Shown: positions 44,515-53,124 of the stretch, piece after piece | Numbering within the stretch: position 1 is the first letter of the stretch | Layout: every line of letters starts with the position of its first letter | Assembly (NCBI GenBank): GCA_025964695.1 | Contig: JAOPYK010000263.1 | Span: 30,330 to 94,329 of the forward strand | Length of the DNA: 64,000 nt | Source: Streptosporangiaceae bacterium | GTDB lineage: Bacteria; Actinomycetota; Actinomycetes; Streptosporangiales; Streptosporangiaceae | Reading direction: 5' to 3' | Notes under the pieces: generated by a model | The model's input: the letters and a program-made list of their open reading frames with translations, nothing else | Databases searched by the model: none | Told to the model about the DNA's origin: nothing | Position numbers and translations under genes: made by a program

Positions 44515-45141
44515 TCAGCGGGCAAGATCGACGCTGCACACGCCCTCGATGGCCAGCAGCCGCTCGCAGATCAAGGTCAAGGTCTGCCCGCCCTCGATGC
44601 GCGCCAGGAAGTACAGGATGTGGTGCCCCGCCGTGGAGTGCCGTACGCGGGTCACCCGCGCGGCGGGCAGCAGCACCTGGACCGCCTCCTCCACGGCGGT
44701 CGGTGGCGTCCCGGCGATGAGCTCGACCGTCAGTTCCAGGGTCCGGCGAGGGGCGAACTCGGCGCGCTTCAGCAGCCGGAGCACGCTCAGCGCCAGCGCC
44801 GCCGACACCAGCGCGGCGACCCAGGCGTGCAGTCCCACGGCCACGCCGGTCGCCGCGGTCACCCAGAGCGAGGCGGCCGTGGTCAGCCCGTGCACGGTCG
44901 CTCCCGCTCGCAGGATCGCGCCGGCGCCCAGGAAGCCGATCCCCGTGACGACCTGGGCGGCCACCCGGGTCGGGTCGGTGTGCAGCGCGTCCGCTCCCGC
45001 GACGGTGAAGAGCGCCGCTCCGAGCGCCACCAGAATGTGGGTGCGCAGCCCGGCCGACTGCGCGTTCAGTTCGCGCTCGAGCCCGATGGCGCCGCCCAGG
45101 GCCGCCGCCACCCCCACCTGAAGCACGGTGATCCAGTACAC
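44515..45141 (-). CDS. MgtC/SapB-family membrane protein
   Basis: 208 residues from GTG 45141. Four to five helices with GGAIGLERELNAQSAGLRTH, VVTGIGFLGAGAILRAG (the conserved G-rich loop), VHGLTTAASLWVTAATG, and a soluble ACT-like C-terminal part. MgtC proteins affect Mg2+ homeostasis and F-ATPase activity. Downstream of the methyltransferase gene by 2 bases; likely operon with it and the USP gene. The long upstream frame is not part of it. Confidence 0.88.
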   Translation of the reverse strand: MYWITVLQVGVAAALGGAIGLERELNAQSAGLRTHILVALGAALFTVAGADALHTDPTRVAAQVVTGIGFLGAGAILRAGATVHGLTTAASLWVTAATGVAVGLHAWVAALVSAALALSVLRLLKRAEFAPRRTLELTVELIAGTPPTAVEEAVQVLLPAARVTRVRHSTAGHHILYFLARIEGGQTLTLICERLLAIEGVCSVDLAR

Positions 45142-45143
45142 GA

Positions 45144-45722
45144 TCAGCAGTTCTTCCGGGTCGCCAGCGCCAGGTAACGGCCGGCTCCGTCGTCGAAGCC
45201 GGTCAGCGACCAGCCGGTCCGTTCCAGGACGGGCCGCAGGTTCGGCTCGGCCCGGATGTCGTCGGCGCGCAGGCCGTGCCCCCGCCGCGCGGCCAGGGCG
45301 GCGCGGCCAACGGGGTGGAACATCGCCAGCCGGCCTCCGGGCCGGGTGACCCGGGCGAGCTCGGCCAGCACCGCCGCCGGGTCGAGCAGATGGGACAGCA
45401 GCCCCGCCGCCAGGATGGCGTCCACGCACCCGGCCCGCAGCGGGAGACGCAGGGCGTCGGCCAGGAGCAGCGCAGCCTGCTCGCCGCGGCCCTTTCCGGC
45501 GGCCACTCGCAGCATTTCCGGGGTCAGGTCGACGGCGACCACGTGCCCGCTGCCGCCCACGGCCTGACGCAGCAGCGGGAGAGCGCGGCCGGTGCCCGCC
45601 CCCGCGTCCAGCACGGTCTGCCCGGGGGCCGGTGCCAGCTCGGCGATGGCGGCGGCGAAGGCAGGCCCGTCGTCGGGGAACCTGTCCTCCCAGGTGGCGG
45701 CACGGCTGGCGAAGAACTCCAT
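45144..45722 (-). CDS. Class I SAM-dependent methyltransferase
   Basis: 192 residues from ATG 45722; a TTG at 45731 overlaps the USP stop and is an alternative. Motif I TVLDAGAGTGRALPLL, post I VVAVDLTPEMLRVAAG, LLLADALRLPLRAGCVDAIL and VLAELARVTRPGGRLAMFHP. Ubiquinone/menaquinone-methyltransferase-like fold (UbiE/Methyltransf_11). Substrate unknown. It lies between a universal stress protein gene and an mgtC-like gene, with nearly no spacing. Confidence 0.85.
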   Translation of the reverse strand: MEFFASRAATWEDRFPDDGPAFAAAIAELAPAPGQTVLDAGAGTGRALPLLRQAVGGSGHVVAVDLTPEMLRVAAGKGRGEQAALLLADALRLPLRAGCVDAILAAGLLSHLLDPAAVLAELARVTRPGGRLAMFHPVGRAALAARRGHGLRADDIRAEPNLRPVLERTGWSLTGFDDGAGRYLALATRKNC

Positions 45723-45727
45723 GGTCT

Positions 45728-46240
45728 TCAATCAATCACATGGCCGTGCTCGGTTCCGGTCAGGGACCCGGTGTGGGACTCCAGCGCCGGTGGCCGTACG
45801 CAGGTCAGCGTCGCCCGGGTGTGGCGTGCGCAGTACCGGCGGACCGACGGGCGGACGAGCCGGCCGACGAGTCCATGCGAGCCCGCGCCGATCACCAGCA
45901 GGTCGCCCTCCCGTGCCAGATCCACCAGGGTCCGTCCGGGGTCGCCGACCAGCGGCAGGACGCTCAGCCGGACATCGGAGAGCGCGTCCCCGGCCACGTC
46001 CTCGAGCAGCCGGTTCGCCAGCACGGTGCCGGCGGCCCGCGCCGTGGCCAGCAGGTCCGGCAGGGCACCGCCGATCGCGGCCCCGGCGTTGTGCGGCATG
46101 GACGAAACGTGCACGACCAGCAGCGGGGCCCGTCTCAGCCTGGCCTCGCCGATCGCCCAGGCGAGGGCCCAGCGGGCGGCGGCGGAGTCGCGCACGCCGA
46201 CGACCACACGAGGTTCCCTGACTTCCGAGATCGGCGCCAC
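45728..46240 (-). CDS. Universal stress protein (UspA family)
   Basis: 170 residues. PRVVVGVRDSAAARWALAWA at the N-terminus, LLVVHVSSMPHN, and LLVIGAGSHGLVGRLVRPSV as the ATP-binding G-x2-G-x9-G-type loop. GTG start at 46240 with AGGAGG five bases upstream. Next to a Rv1733c-like gene, an arrangement familiar from mycobacterial hypoxia/dormancy regulons; a DosR box was not convincingly seen. Confidence 0.88.
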   Translation of the reverse strand: MAPISEVREPRVVVGVRDSAAARWALAWAIGEARLRRAPLLVVHVSSMPHNAGAAIGGALPDLLATARAAGTVLANRLLEDVAGDALSDVRLSVLPLVGDPGRTLVDLAREGDLLVIGAGSHGLVGRLVRPSVRRYCARHTRATLTCVRPPALESHTGSLTGTEHGHVID

Positions 46241-46329
46241 GGCGGCCTCCTACCGGATATGAGCACCGGACCGACCGGTGGAGACATCTTCTGCTGAACC
46301 GCATCCCGCGTAAAGAGGCAGGGAGGGGC

Positions 46330-46938
46330 TCAGTGCGACCGGCGGGTCCAGATAGGGGCGGTCCGCGCCCAGTCGGCGGTCCACTGGTCGAACCTGCGGC
46401 GGTCGAGGCGGCGCCGGACCGCGAGATAGAGCACCAGGCACGGCAGGGCGACGACGGTGAGGGAGGCCGTGCCGGCCAGGGCGGCGTCGGCGACCGTCTG
46501 GCCGTGCTCGCGGGGCCTGCGGGTGAGATTCCCCGCTCCGTCGATCCAGATGCGCCGTCGCGAGCCGGCCCGATCGCCCTGGCGCTGCGGCACCAGCGCC
46601 GACCGCAGCGTGCCGTCGTGCGCCCGCCACCGCAACCGGACGGTGGGGCGGATGCCGCGCATGGAATTGTCGGTGATGCCGTCACCGGCCACGACGGCGG
46701 CCGTGGCCGGCCGGTGCGTCGCCCCTTCCTGCCGCTCGGCGCGCAGCCCGGAGTCGTACGCCCGGCCGGTGGTCAGCCCGGCCACCAGCGGGGCGAACGC
46801 CAGGAACAGAATCAGGAGGCCGAGCGCGACAGCCGTCTGGATCCGGTCGACCGGCCGCCGCATGGGATTCCGATCACATCCCAGGAGCCGGATGGCGCGT
46901 CGGACCCGGAGTCGTCGCATGGATGGTCGTCCGTTCAC
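46330..46938 (-). CDS. Rv1733c-like membrane protein
   Basis: 202 residues from GTG 46938 (after GGGAGG); an upstream in-frame start at 46971 is possible. Two transmembrane helices: AVALGLLILFLAFAPLVAGL near the N-terminus and ASLTVVALPCLVLYLAVRRR at the end, flanking an outside domain with RLRWRAHDGTLRSALVP and IWIDGAGNLTRRP. This matches the layout of mycobacterial Rv1733c and its homologs. Function unknown. 90 bases separate it from the USP gene on the same strand. Confidence 0.78.
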   Translation of the reverse strand: MNGRPSMRRLRVRRAIRLLGCDRNPMRRPVDRIQTAVALGLLILFLAFAPLVAGLTTGRAYDSGLRAERQEGATHRPATAAVVAGDGITDNSMRGIRPTVRLRWRAHDGTLRSALVPQRQGDRAGSRRRIWIDGAGNLTRRPREHGQTVADAALAGTASLTVVALPCLVLYLAVRRRLDRRRFDQWTADWARTAPIWTRRSH

Positions 46939-47112
46939 CGGGCACCTCCCTATAACCAACAAACTTGCCATAAAACGGACATCGTCTCTCTTTAGACGGT
47001 AGGTCCATTACGGGTCGCAGGGATAGGGGCAATTCCCGGTCCCGGGCGGGCTTCGGCTGCTCACCCGGTCCGGCACCGCGGTGGCTCCCATAGAGGTGGC
47101 TCCCATAGATTT
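46939..47112. other. Divergent intergenic region
   Basis: Holds a small hairpin (CGTCT 46983-46987 / AGACG 46994-46998) and a tandem repeat described separately. A GGGG...CCC element at about 47034-47045 is only weakly like a DosR box. No gene seen. Confidence 0.4.
47080..47109. repeat. Tandem 15-bp repeat GGTGGCTCCCATAGA x2
   Basis: Two perfect head-to-tail copies (47080-47094, 47095-47109) ending 3 bases before the GTG of the M56 peptidase gene. The spacing places them over the ribosome-binding or promoter zone, so they may be a regulator site or a recent slippage duplication. Confidence 0.9.
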
Positions 47113-48042
47113 GTGGACATGCATTTCGACGTCTACCTGCCGCTGGCCGGTTCCGCGCTGTTCGGCCTACTGGCACCGGTGCTGGGCCGCCGGCTGCCGC
47201 CGGCCACCGCGACCCGGCTGCTGGTGGCCGGGGCAGTGACCTGCGCGGCGGCCGGCCTGGTGGCGCTCGCCGCGCTCGCCTCCACGTTCGTGGGCCAGGT
47301 TCCGTTCGTGGCCGCGCTCGGCAGCTGGTCGGCCACGCTGGTCCAGTTGCACGACCCGGTGCCGGTGGCGATCGCCGTGATCGCGACCGTGGTGCTCGCC
47401 GCGGTGGCGCTGGCCGTGCCGGTGACGCTCTGGCGCCGGACCCGCGCCCTGGTACGGGTGGTACGCGCCGGAGCGGCCGGGCCTGCCTCGTCCGGGGGCC
47501 TGGTGATCGTCGACATCCCTGAACCGGAGGCGTTCGCGCTGCCGGCGCTGCCCGGAGTGCCCTCCCGCATCGTGGTCTCCACAGGAATGCTCCAGGTGCT
47601 GCGCGGCGACGAGCACCGTGTGCTCCTGGCACACGAGCGCGCCCACGTCCGCCATGGTCACCACTGGTACCGCCTGGCCTCGGTGCTGGCCGTGGCGGCG
47701 AACCCGCTGCTGTTCCGGCTGCCGGCCGCGGTGCGCCACACCACCGAGCGCTGGGCGGACGAGGTGGCCGCGGAACACGTCGGTGACCGGGGGTTGGCTG
47801 CGCGCGCCATCGCCCGTGCCGCCCTCGCGGGCCGCCGCACCAGCGGCGCCGTGACCGTGGGTTTCGACCACGGTGACGTACCCGTCAGGGTCCGCAGCCT
47901 GCTCACGGACCCGCCGCGGGGCCGTCCAGTGGTCGCCCTGCTGGTGATCGCCGCGCTGCTGGCCTGCCTGGTGGCCGCGGGCAAAGCACAGGCGGACACG
48001 GAGGATCTGTTCGAGCGGGCACGGCACAGCGCCAAGCTATGA
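47113..48042 (+). CDS. M56-family membrane metallopeptidase (BlaR1-like)
   Basis: 309 residues from GTG 47113 (ATG 47119 two codons later). About three N-terminal helices, a soluble middle, the zinc motif VLLAHERAHVRHGHHWYRL (HExxH) with the ERWADEVAAEH third-ligand segment, and a C-terminal helix VVALLVIAALLACLVAAG. Paired with a BlaI-type repressor gene 58 bases downstream, the usual sensor-protease/repressor unit. No penicillin-sensor domain follows, so the signal is unknown. Confidence 0.88.
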   Translation: MDMHFDVYLPLAGSALFGLLAPVLGRRLPPATATRLLVAGAVTCAAAGLVALAALASTFVGQVPFVAALGSWSATLVQLHDPVPVAIAVIATVVLAAVALAVPVTLWRRTRALVRVVRAGAAGPASSGGLVIVDIPEPEAFALPALPGVPSRIVVSTGMLQVLRGDEHRVLLAHERAHVRHGHHWYRLASVLAVAANPLLFRLPAAVRHTTERWADEVAAEHVGDRGLAARAIARAALAGRRTSGAVTVGFDHGDVPVRVRSLLTDPPRGRPVVALLVIAALLACLVAAGKAQADTEDLFERARHSAKL

Positions 48043-48100
48043 TTGCCGGTACCTGTGCGGCCAGGGCAGTGATTTCAGGGCCATCGAGGAGTGATCGTTA

Positions 48101-48511
48101 GTGTCGGACGGCCGTTATGACGGTGCGGGCCAGCCACGGCGCCGTCCCGGTGAACTCGAATCCGAGGTGCTGACCACCCTCTGGGCCGCGGGCCGGCCGA
48201 CGTCCCCCGCGGAGGTGCTCCAGGCACTCGGAGGCGGTCTGGCCTACACCACCGTGGTGACCATCCTGACCCGTATGGTCGACAAAGGGGTGCTGACCAG
48301 GGCCAAGGCCGGCCGGATGTTCACCTATCAGCCGGTGGCCGACGCCAGCGGACTGGCCGCGCGCCGGATGCTCGCCCAGCTGGAGCGGGAGAACGACAAG
48401 GCACAGGTCCTGGTTCACTTCGTCGGCGCGCTCTCTCCCGCAGAGGAGAATTTGCTGCGCGCGATCCTCACCGACGATCGGAGCCCCGCCGGAGACCACG
48501 AGCCCGGCTGA
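48101..48511 (+). CDS. BlaI/MecI/CopY-family transcriptional repressor
   Basis: 136 residues. Winged helix: PGELESEVLTTLWAAGRPTS, LAYTTVVTILTRMVDKGVLT, RAKAGRMFTYQPVADASGLA, then a C-terminal dimerisation part ending LSPAEENLLRAILTDD. GTG 48101 with GAGGAG upstream. In this family the cognate M56 peptidase inactivates the repressor by proteolysis. The target operator may lie in front of the peptidase gene. Confidence 0.9.
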   Translation: MSDGRYDGAGQPRRRPGELESEVLTTLWAAGRPTSPAEVLQALGGGLAYTTVVTILTRMVDKGVLTRAKAGRMFTYQPVADASGLAARRMLAQLERENDKAQVLVHFVGALSPAEENLLRAILTDDRSPAGDHEPG

Positions 48512-48625
48512 CGGGCGCCGGGGTCCCGCGCTCAGCCGCGGGTGGGCACCCATGACGGCCCGGACAGGCCCAGCAAAGGTACGTAGTGAGGATGACGCGC
48601 GAACGAGCGCCGACGCCTACGGTCG

Positions 48626-48815
48626 GTGACGTGCCTCAGCGTCTCTCCGACTGGTGTGTTCGGCGCGCGGCTGGGGACCGCGATCGTCATCGCGCTCTTC
48701 GGCATCGCCAACACGCTGGCACTGTCGGTGATCGAGCGGACCAGGGAGCCGGCACTGCTGCGGGCCCTCGGCCTGACCCGCCCGCAAGGCCGCCAGGAAC
48801 TCGATCACCGAGGGG
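48626..48815 (+). pseudogene. Remnant of an FtsX-like ABC transporter permease
   Basis: The plus-frame reads [19 protein letters not shown] then [19 protein letters not shown]. This is the highly typical FtsX/MacB permease segment (GIxNTLxLSVxERxREIGLLRALG). It lacks the rest of the protein; downstream the frame becomes non-homologous ([14 protein letters not shown]). A fragment of about 60 codons of a decayed gene, between the BlaI gene and the convergent lipoprotein gene. Confidence 0.75.
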
Positions 48816-48849
48816 CTCGCCGACACCCGATCGGCGCCGGGTGCCGGCC

Positions 48850-50004
48850 TCAGCGCAGTACCCCGGTGTGGCCGAGGGAGTAGCGGCCGGGCTGCGGCCA
48901 CACGCACAGTCCGTGCGGTCCGCGGCCCACCGCGATCTTGCGGATCAGCTTGCCGCTCTCGGTCGAGATGGCGTACACCTCGCCGTTGTAGCGGCCGGAC
49001 AGCCACAGCACCTTCCCGTCGGCGGAGACCCCGCCCATGTCGGGCGAGCCGCCGCCGCGGATCCTCCACAGGGCCTTGACCCGGCGGGTGGCGAACGAGA
49101 TCAGGGAGATGGTGCCCTCACCCCGGTTCGAGACATAAAGGTACTTGGAGTCACGGCTGGGGTAGAGCCCGTGCGCGCCCCGGCCGGTCGGGATGAAACC
49201 GATCTTCTTGAAGCGGGCGGCGTCGATGACCCAGACGCCGTTGCTGGCCATGTCGGCGACGTAGAAGGTGCTGCCGTCCGGGGACAGCTTGACGTCCTGG
49301 GGCATCGCCATGTGGCCCAGCGAGATGCTGCCGACGACCTTCTGCCGCGCGGTGTCCAGCTTGACGACGTTGCCGGAGAACTCGCAGGCGGTCAGGAAGA
49401 AGGTGCCGTCGGCGGAGAAGTCGGCATGGTTGGGCCCGCGGCAGGGCACCGGCACCGAGTGCACCAGTTTCATGGTGTGGGCGTCGCGGAAGTCGATGTT
49501 CTGGTTGCGTTCTGCCATCACGATCGAGAACCGGCCGTCCGGGGTGAAGTACAGGTTGTACGGGTCGTCGACCTTCACCCGCTTGCCCGGCTTGCCGGTC
49601 ACCGGGTCGATGGGCACCAGGTCGTTGGACTTGTTGTCGTTGACCCACAGGGTCTTGAGGTCCCAGGAGGGGACCACGTGCTGCGGCAGCACGCCGACCT
49701 TGAAGTGCCCGACCTTCTTAAAGGTCTTCTGATCGATGATGGTGACGTCGTTGCTCTCGCTGTTGGGCACGTAGACGCGGGCGGGGAAGTCCTTCACGAC
49801 CGGGCTGAGCATGCCGGGACGGTCGTGCTCGTAGATGTCGATCGCCTTGCCGAGCTGCGCGGTCTCGGGCGGTGGCAGCGGCGGGGTCGAGGTCATGGCC
49901 ATCCCGGCGTGCTGGTCACCCGGGCCGGAGCCGCCGCACCCGGAGGCCACGGCCGCGAGAACGCCGATCAGGAGCAGGGACGTGGCCCCGCGCCGGAAGT
50001 TCAC
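48850..50004 (-). CDS. YVTN/cytochrome-d1-type beta-propeller lipoprotein
   Basis: 384 residues, GTG at 50004. Lipoprotein signal [16 protein letters not shown] with lipobox, then about seven blades in which [77 protein letters not shown] and [16 protein letters not shown] repeat the VxVID...K.(I/V) pattern. Such proteins are secreted sensors or binding scaffolds. The start overlaps the stop of the polysaccharide deacetylase gene (GTGA), so the two are coupled. Confidence 0.82.
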   Translation of the reverse strand: MNFRRGATSLLLIGVLAAVASGCGGSGPGDQHAGMAMTSTPPLPPPETAQLGKAIDIYEHDRPGMLSPVVKDFPARVYVPNSESNDVTIIDQKTFKKVGHFKVGVLPQHVVPSWDLKTLWVNDNKSNDLVPIDPVTGKPGKRVKVDDPYNLYFTPDGRFSIVMAERNQNIDFRDAHTMKLVHSVPVPCRGPNHADFSADGTFFLTACEFSGNVVKLDTARQKVVGSISLGHMAMPQDVKLSPDGSTFYVADMASNGVWVIDAARFKKIGFIPTGRGAHGLYPSRDSKYLYVSNRGEGTISLISFATRRVKALWRIRGGGSPDMGGVSADGKVLWLSGRYNGEVYAISTESGKLIRKIAVGRGPHGLCVWPQPGRYSLGHTGVLR

Positions 50005-50777
50005 GAGGCCAGCAGCCTGGAGACGGTGACCGGGCTGAGCCGGCGTGCCGCCAGCCCGTCGAGGATCGCGGGCATCGCGGTGAGGGTGCCCGGATGGCCG
50101 AAATGCATGCTCACGATCGAGCCGGGCCGGATGCCGTCCAGCACGGTGCGGGTGACCGTGCCCGGCGCGGGATCCCTGAAGTCGGTCGAGTCCAGGTCGT
50201 ACGACAGGCAGGTGGGGTATCCGGCCTTGGCGGCCTGGGCCTTGACCATCGGGGTCGCGTGCTGGGTCTGGGACGGGCGGAACCAGGCGCCGCGCGATCC
50301 GGTGAGGCGCTTGAGCCGATCCGCGCACTGCGCGATCTCGGCGTGCGCGGCCGCCGGGCTCATCGCGTCGATGTTCGCGTGATGCTGGGTGTGATTGCCG
50401 AGCTCGTGGCCGCCGTCGAGGATCAGCCGGGCCATCGCCGGGTTCTGGTCCAGCCAGGTGCCGACCGCGAGCACCGTGACGTGGGCGCCGCCGGCAGCGA
50501 GCTCGTGCAGGAGCCGCTGTGCGAGCTTGGGATCCCCGGCACCGTGGAAGGTGAGAGCGACCTGCCGGCCGTTCCGCGGGCCATGGGCCACCTCCGCGGG
50601 CAACCGGTGGGGTGCGGCGGGATGCGAGCTCGCCGGTCCGGCAGGAGGCACCGTGCCGGAGCTCGTGCGGGCCTCCGGGCGCGCGCCTCCTCCGCCACAG
50701 GCCGTCGCTAGACCAGCGACCGCCGCTACCGCCGCTCCGAGCACTCGCCGTCGTTCGATGGACACGGGGTGAAGCAT
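50001..50777 (-). CDS. Polysaccharide deacetylase-like lipoprotein (NodB domain)
   Basis: 258 residues. Signal peptide with RRR and VLGAAVAAVAGLATAC (lipobox TAC). NodB-type barrel: motif 1 VALTFHGAGD, in which the usual TFDDG Asp pair is changed to H-G-A-G-D; motif 2 GHELGNHTQHH with metal-binding His; motif 3 AWFRPSQTQH, which lacks the RxPxG consensus; and GSIVSMHFGHPGTLTAM. Several actinobacterial secreted members have this TFHGxGD form. The catalytic chemistry is uncertain. ATG 50777; a GTG four codons later is possible. Confidence 0.8.
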   Translation of the reverse strand: MLHPVSIERRRVLGAAVAAVAGLATACGGGGARPEARTSSGTVPPAGPASSHPAAPHRLPAEVAHGPRNGRQVALTFHGAGDPKLAQRLLHELAAGGAHVTVLAVGTWLDQNPAMARLILDGGHELGNHTQHHANIDAMSPAAAHAEIAQCADRLKRLTGSRGAWFRPSQTQHATPMVKAQAAKAGYPTCLSYDLDSTDFRDPAPGTVTRTVLDGIRPGSIVSMHFGHPGTLTAMPAILDGLAARRLSPVTVSRLLAS

Positions 50778-50962
50778 AGGGAGAGTGGGCAGCTCAGCGG
50801 GCTAACACGGCAACAGAGGACGGTGAAAACATCGATTACTTTTACATTGATGTAGCGGCATTCATGGCGATTTTCACTTCGCTTTCTCCTCTGGACACTC
50901 GGGACTCATAGGAATCCACGGGGCGGTCGGCGCGTGTCCGGTCGCTTCCTGGAGGATTGACG
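50778..50962. other. Divergent intergenic region with AT-rich inverted repeat
   Basis: Contains CATCGAT (50830-50836) and ATTGATG (50846-50852), an imperfect inverted repeat in an AT-rich stretch between the divergent deacetylase and phosphatase genes. Could hold promoters or an operator. GGAGG at 50951-50955 serves the TTG start at 50963. Confidence 0.45.
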
Positions 50963-52606
50963 TTGTTCGGAAACCCCATACAGCGGCTGGCGGCCCTCGG
51001 TGCCGCCGCCGTCGTGGCCGGCGGCCTTGCCGTCCCGGCGTACGCCGCGAGCCACGGACACCGGCCTGAGAAGATCGAGCACGTCCTGCTCCTCTCGGTC
51101 GACGGCCTCCACCAGTCCGATCTGACCTGGTACGTACAGGGTCACCCGCACTCCGCCCTGGCGGCCCTTGTGAAGGGAGCGACGTCCTACACCCAGGCGC
51201 GGACCCCGCTCCCGTCGGACTCCTTCCCGGGCATGGTCGCCCAGGTGACCGGAGGCGATCCCAGGACCACCGGCGTCTACTACGACGACAGCTTCAACCA
51301 CCGGCTGCTGCCCCCCGGGACGACCAAGTGCGTGGGCGTGGCGCCCGGCACGGAGGTCAACTACACCGAGAGCCTCGACAAGAACACCGACTCCATCGAC
51401 GCCGGCCAGGGGCTGCCCGGGCTGCCGGGCGGTGTGCTGGCGATGACGGGCAAACCGCAGACCCTGCTCGACCCGGCCAAACTGCCGGTCGATCCCACCA
51501 CCTGCAAACCGGTGTACCCCCATCAATACCTCAAGGTGAACACCGTCTTCGAGGTGGCCCGCAAGCACGGGCTGCGGACCGCGTGGTCGGACAAGCACCC
51601 TGCCTACGACCTCCTCAACGGCCCGTCCGGCAAGGGCATCGACGACCTGTTCACCCCGGAGATCAACAGCAAGGCAACCGGCTTCTCCGGGGACTGGACC
51701 CAGGACAACACGGCGACCCGGCAGTACGACGGCTACAAGGTGCGGGCGGTCCTCAACGAGATCGACGGCTACGATCACAGCCGCACCACCAAGGCCGGGA
51801 CCCCCGCGCTGTTCGGCATGAACTTCCAGTCGGTCTCCACCGCGCAGAAGCTCCCCGTCTCGGGCGGGCAGCCGGGTGGTTACCTGCCTGGCGGAAAGGT
51901 TCCCGGCCCGGTGCTGTCGGGGACACTCGACTTCGTCGACGCACAGGTCGCCAGGATGGCCGCGGAGATCCGCGCCCGCGGCCTGACCGGGCGGACCGCC
52001 ATCATCCTGTCCGCCAAGCACGGTCAGTCGCCCACCGACCCCGAGGCTCTCACCCGGCTCGACGACGGCGCCATCATCAACGCGCTCGACGCCGCCTGGA
52101 CCGCCGCCCACCCCGGAGCCAAGCCGCTGGTGGCCTTCGCCACCAACGACGACGCCCTGCAGCTGTGGCTCAGCGACCGGTCGCAGACCGCGGCCGACTT
52201 CGCCCGCAAGTTCCTGCTCACCCACCCCGCCACGGGCAACACCATCACCGGCGCCGCACGCACCCTGCAGGCCTCCGGCCTGAAGACGGTGTACGCCGGA
52301 GCCGGCGCGGCCAGGCTCTTCGGCGTTGCGGTGAGCGATCCTAGCCACGCGGACCTGTTCGGTATCGTCCAGCACGGTGTCGTCTTCACCGGTGGCAAGA
52401 GCAAGATCGCTGAGCACGGGGGCAATGATCCCCAGGATCGCAACGTGCCGCTGGTGGTCGCGGTGCCCGGCGGGCACGGCTCCGCCCAGCACACCCAGGT
52501 CGAGACCACGCAGATCGCACCGACGATCCTGCGGTTCCTCGGCCTCAACCCCAGTGAGCTGCAGGCGGTGCGCATCCAGCACACCAGCGCCCTGCCCACC
52601 CGCTGA
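50963..52606 (+). CDS. Secreted alkaline phosphatase/phosphodiesterase superfamily protein
   Basis: 547 residues. TTG at 50963 chosen because GGAGG sits 7 bases upstream; another TTG at 50957 is too close. Signal peptide LAALGAAAVVAGGLAVPAYA with A-Y-A cleavage. Core of the type I phosphodiesterase/nucleotide pyrophosphatase fold: HVLLLSVDGLHQSD (metal Asp), ARTPLPSDSFPGMVAQVTGG (nucleophile Ser/Thr region), TAIILSAKHGQSPTDP and EHGGNDPQDRNVPLVVAVPG (metal His). It probably acts outside the cell on phosphoesters. Ends in a bidirectional hairpin terminator. Confidence 0.85.
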   Translation: MFGNPIQRLAALGAAAVVAGGLAVPAYAASHGHRPEKIEHVLLLSVDGLHQSDLTWYVQGHPHSALAALVKGATSYTQARTPLPSDSFPGMVAQVTGGDPRTTGVYYDDSFNHRLLPPGTTKCVGVAPGTEVNYTESLDKNTDSIDAGQGLPGLPGGVLAMTGKPQTLLDPAKLPVDPTTCKPVYPHQYLKVNTVFEVARKHGLRTAWSDKHPAYDLLNGPSGKGIDDLFTPEINSKATGFSGDWTQDNTATRQYDGYKVRAVLNEIDGYDHSRTTKAGTPALFGMNFQSVSTAQKLPVSGGQPGGYLPGGKVPGPVLSGTLDFVDAQVARMAAEIRARGLTGRTAIILSAKHGQSPTDPEALTRLDDGAIINALDAAWTAAHPGAKPLVAFATNDDALQLWLSDRSQTAADFARKFLLTHPATGNTITGAARTLQASGLKTVYAGAGAARLFGVAVSDPSHADLFGIVQHGVVFTGGKSKIAEHGGNDPQDRNVPLVVAVPGGHGSAQHTQVETTQIAPTILRFLGLNPSELQAVRIQHTSALPTR

Positions 52607-52612
52607 CCCGGC

Positions 52613-52653
52613 CCGCGCTGCAGGGGCCGCCCCCGTGCACCCCTGCAGCGCGG
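52613..52653. terminator. Bidirectional terminator hairpin (14-bp perfect stem)
   Basis: CCGCGCTGCAGGGG (52613-52626) pairs perfectly with CCCCTGCAGCGCGG (52640-52653) around a 13-base loop. It lies between the converging phosphatase and MarR genes. No T-run, as is common in actinobacteria. Confidence 0.75.
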
Positions 52654-52655
52654 AG

Positions 52656-53105
52656 CTACAGTGCGGCGAGGATCTTCTCGCAGATCGCGTGCAGCCGCCC
52701 GGCCTCGTCGCCGGTCAGCGGATCGAACACCCGCCGCCGTACCTCCTCCACGTGGCCGGGGGCGGCCTCGGCCAGGGCCGCGAAGCCCGCATCGGTGAGC
52801 ACCGCGACGCTGCCCCGTTTGTCGGCCGGGGACCGCTCGCGCCGGATCCAGCCCCTCTCCTCCAGGCGGGCGGCGGCGTGCGAGAGCCGGCTCTGTGAGT
52901 AGTTCGTCATCGCCGAAAGGTCGCTCATGCGCAGCGACCGGCCGTCCGCCTCCGACAGCATCACCAAGATCATGTAGTAGGCATGCGGCATCCCCGCGTC
53001 ACGCTGCAACTGCCGGTCGAGCGCCTCGTCCAGCCGGGTCAGCACCACGAGGAGAGAGCGCCATGTCTGCTGCTCGTCGTCGCTGAGCCATCGTGGAGCG
53101 GTCAT
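52656..53105 (-). CDS. MarR-family transcriptional regulator
   Basis: 149 residues. Winged helix: LRMSDLSAMTNYSQSRLSHAAARLE, the recognition helix YSQSRLSHAA, then GWIRRERSPADKRGSVAVLT (wing with DxRG). It starts at ATG 53105 with a TACCCT box 7 bases upstream. It faces a VOC-domain gene whose promoter overlaps an inverted repeat in the shared 56-base gap, so autoregulation and control of the VOC gene, perhaps by a phenolic or electrophile, is likely (inference). Confidence 0.9.
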   Translation of the reverse strand: MTAPRWLSDDEQQTWRSLLVVLTRLDEALDRQLQRDAGMPHAYYMILVMLSEADGRSLRMSDLSAMTNYSQSRLSHAAARLEERGWIRRERSPADKRGSVAVLTDAGFAALAEAAPGHVEEVRRRVFDPLTGDEAGRLHAICEKILAAL

Positions 53106-53112
53106 GGTGATC

Positions 53113-53118
53113 AGGGTA
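53113..53118 (-). promoter_or_regulatory. -10 box TACCCT of the MarR gene (leaderless)
   Basis: On the minus strand TACCCT (53118-53113), 7 bases ahead of the ATG. A TATTGA -35 candidate is at 53141-53136, spacer 17. No ribosome site is present. Confidence 0.6.
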
Positions 53119-53124
53119 CCAAAG

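Noticed and set aside
47025..47060. DosR box near the Rv1733c-like gene
   Set aside because: Only loose G/C symmetry; does not match the known palindrome well enough.
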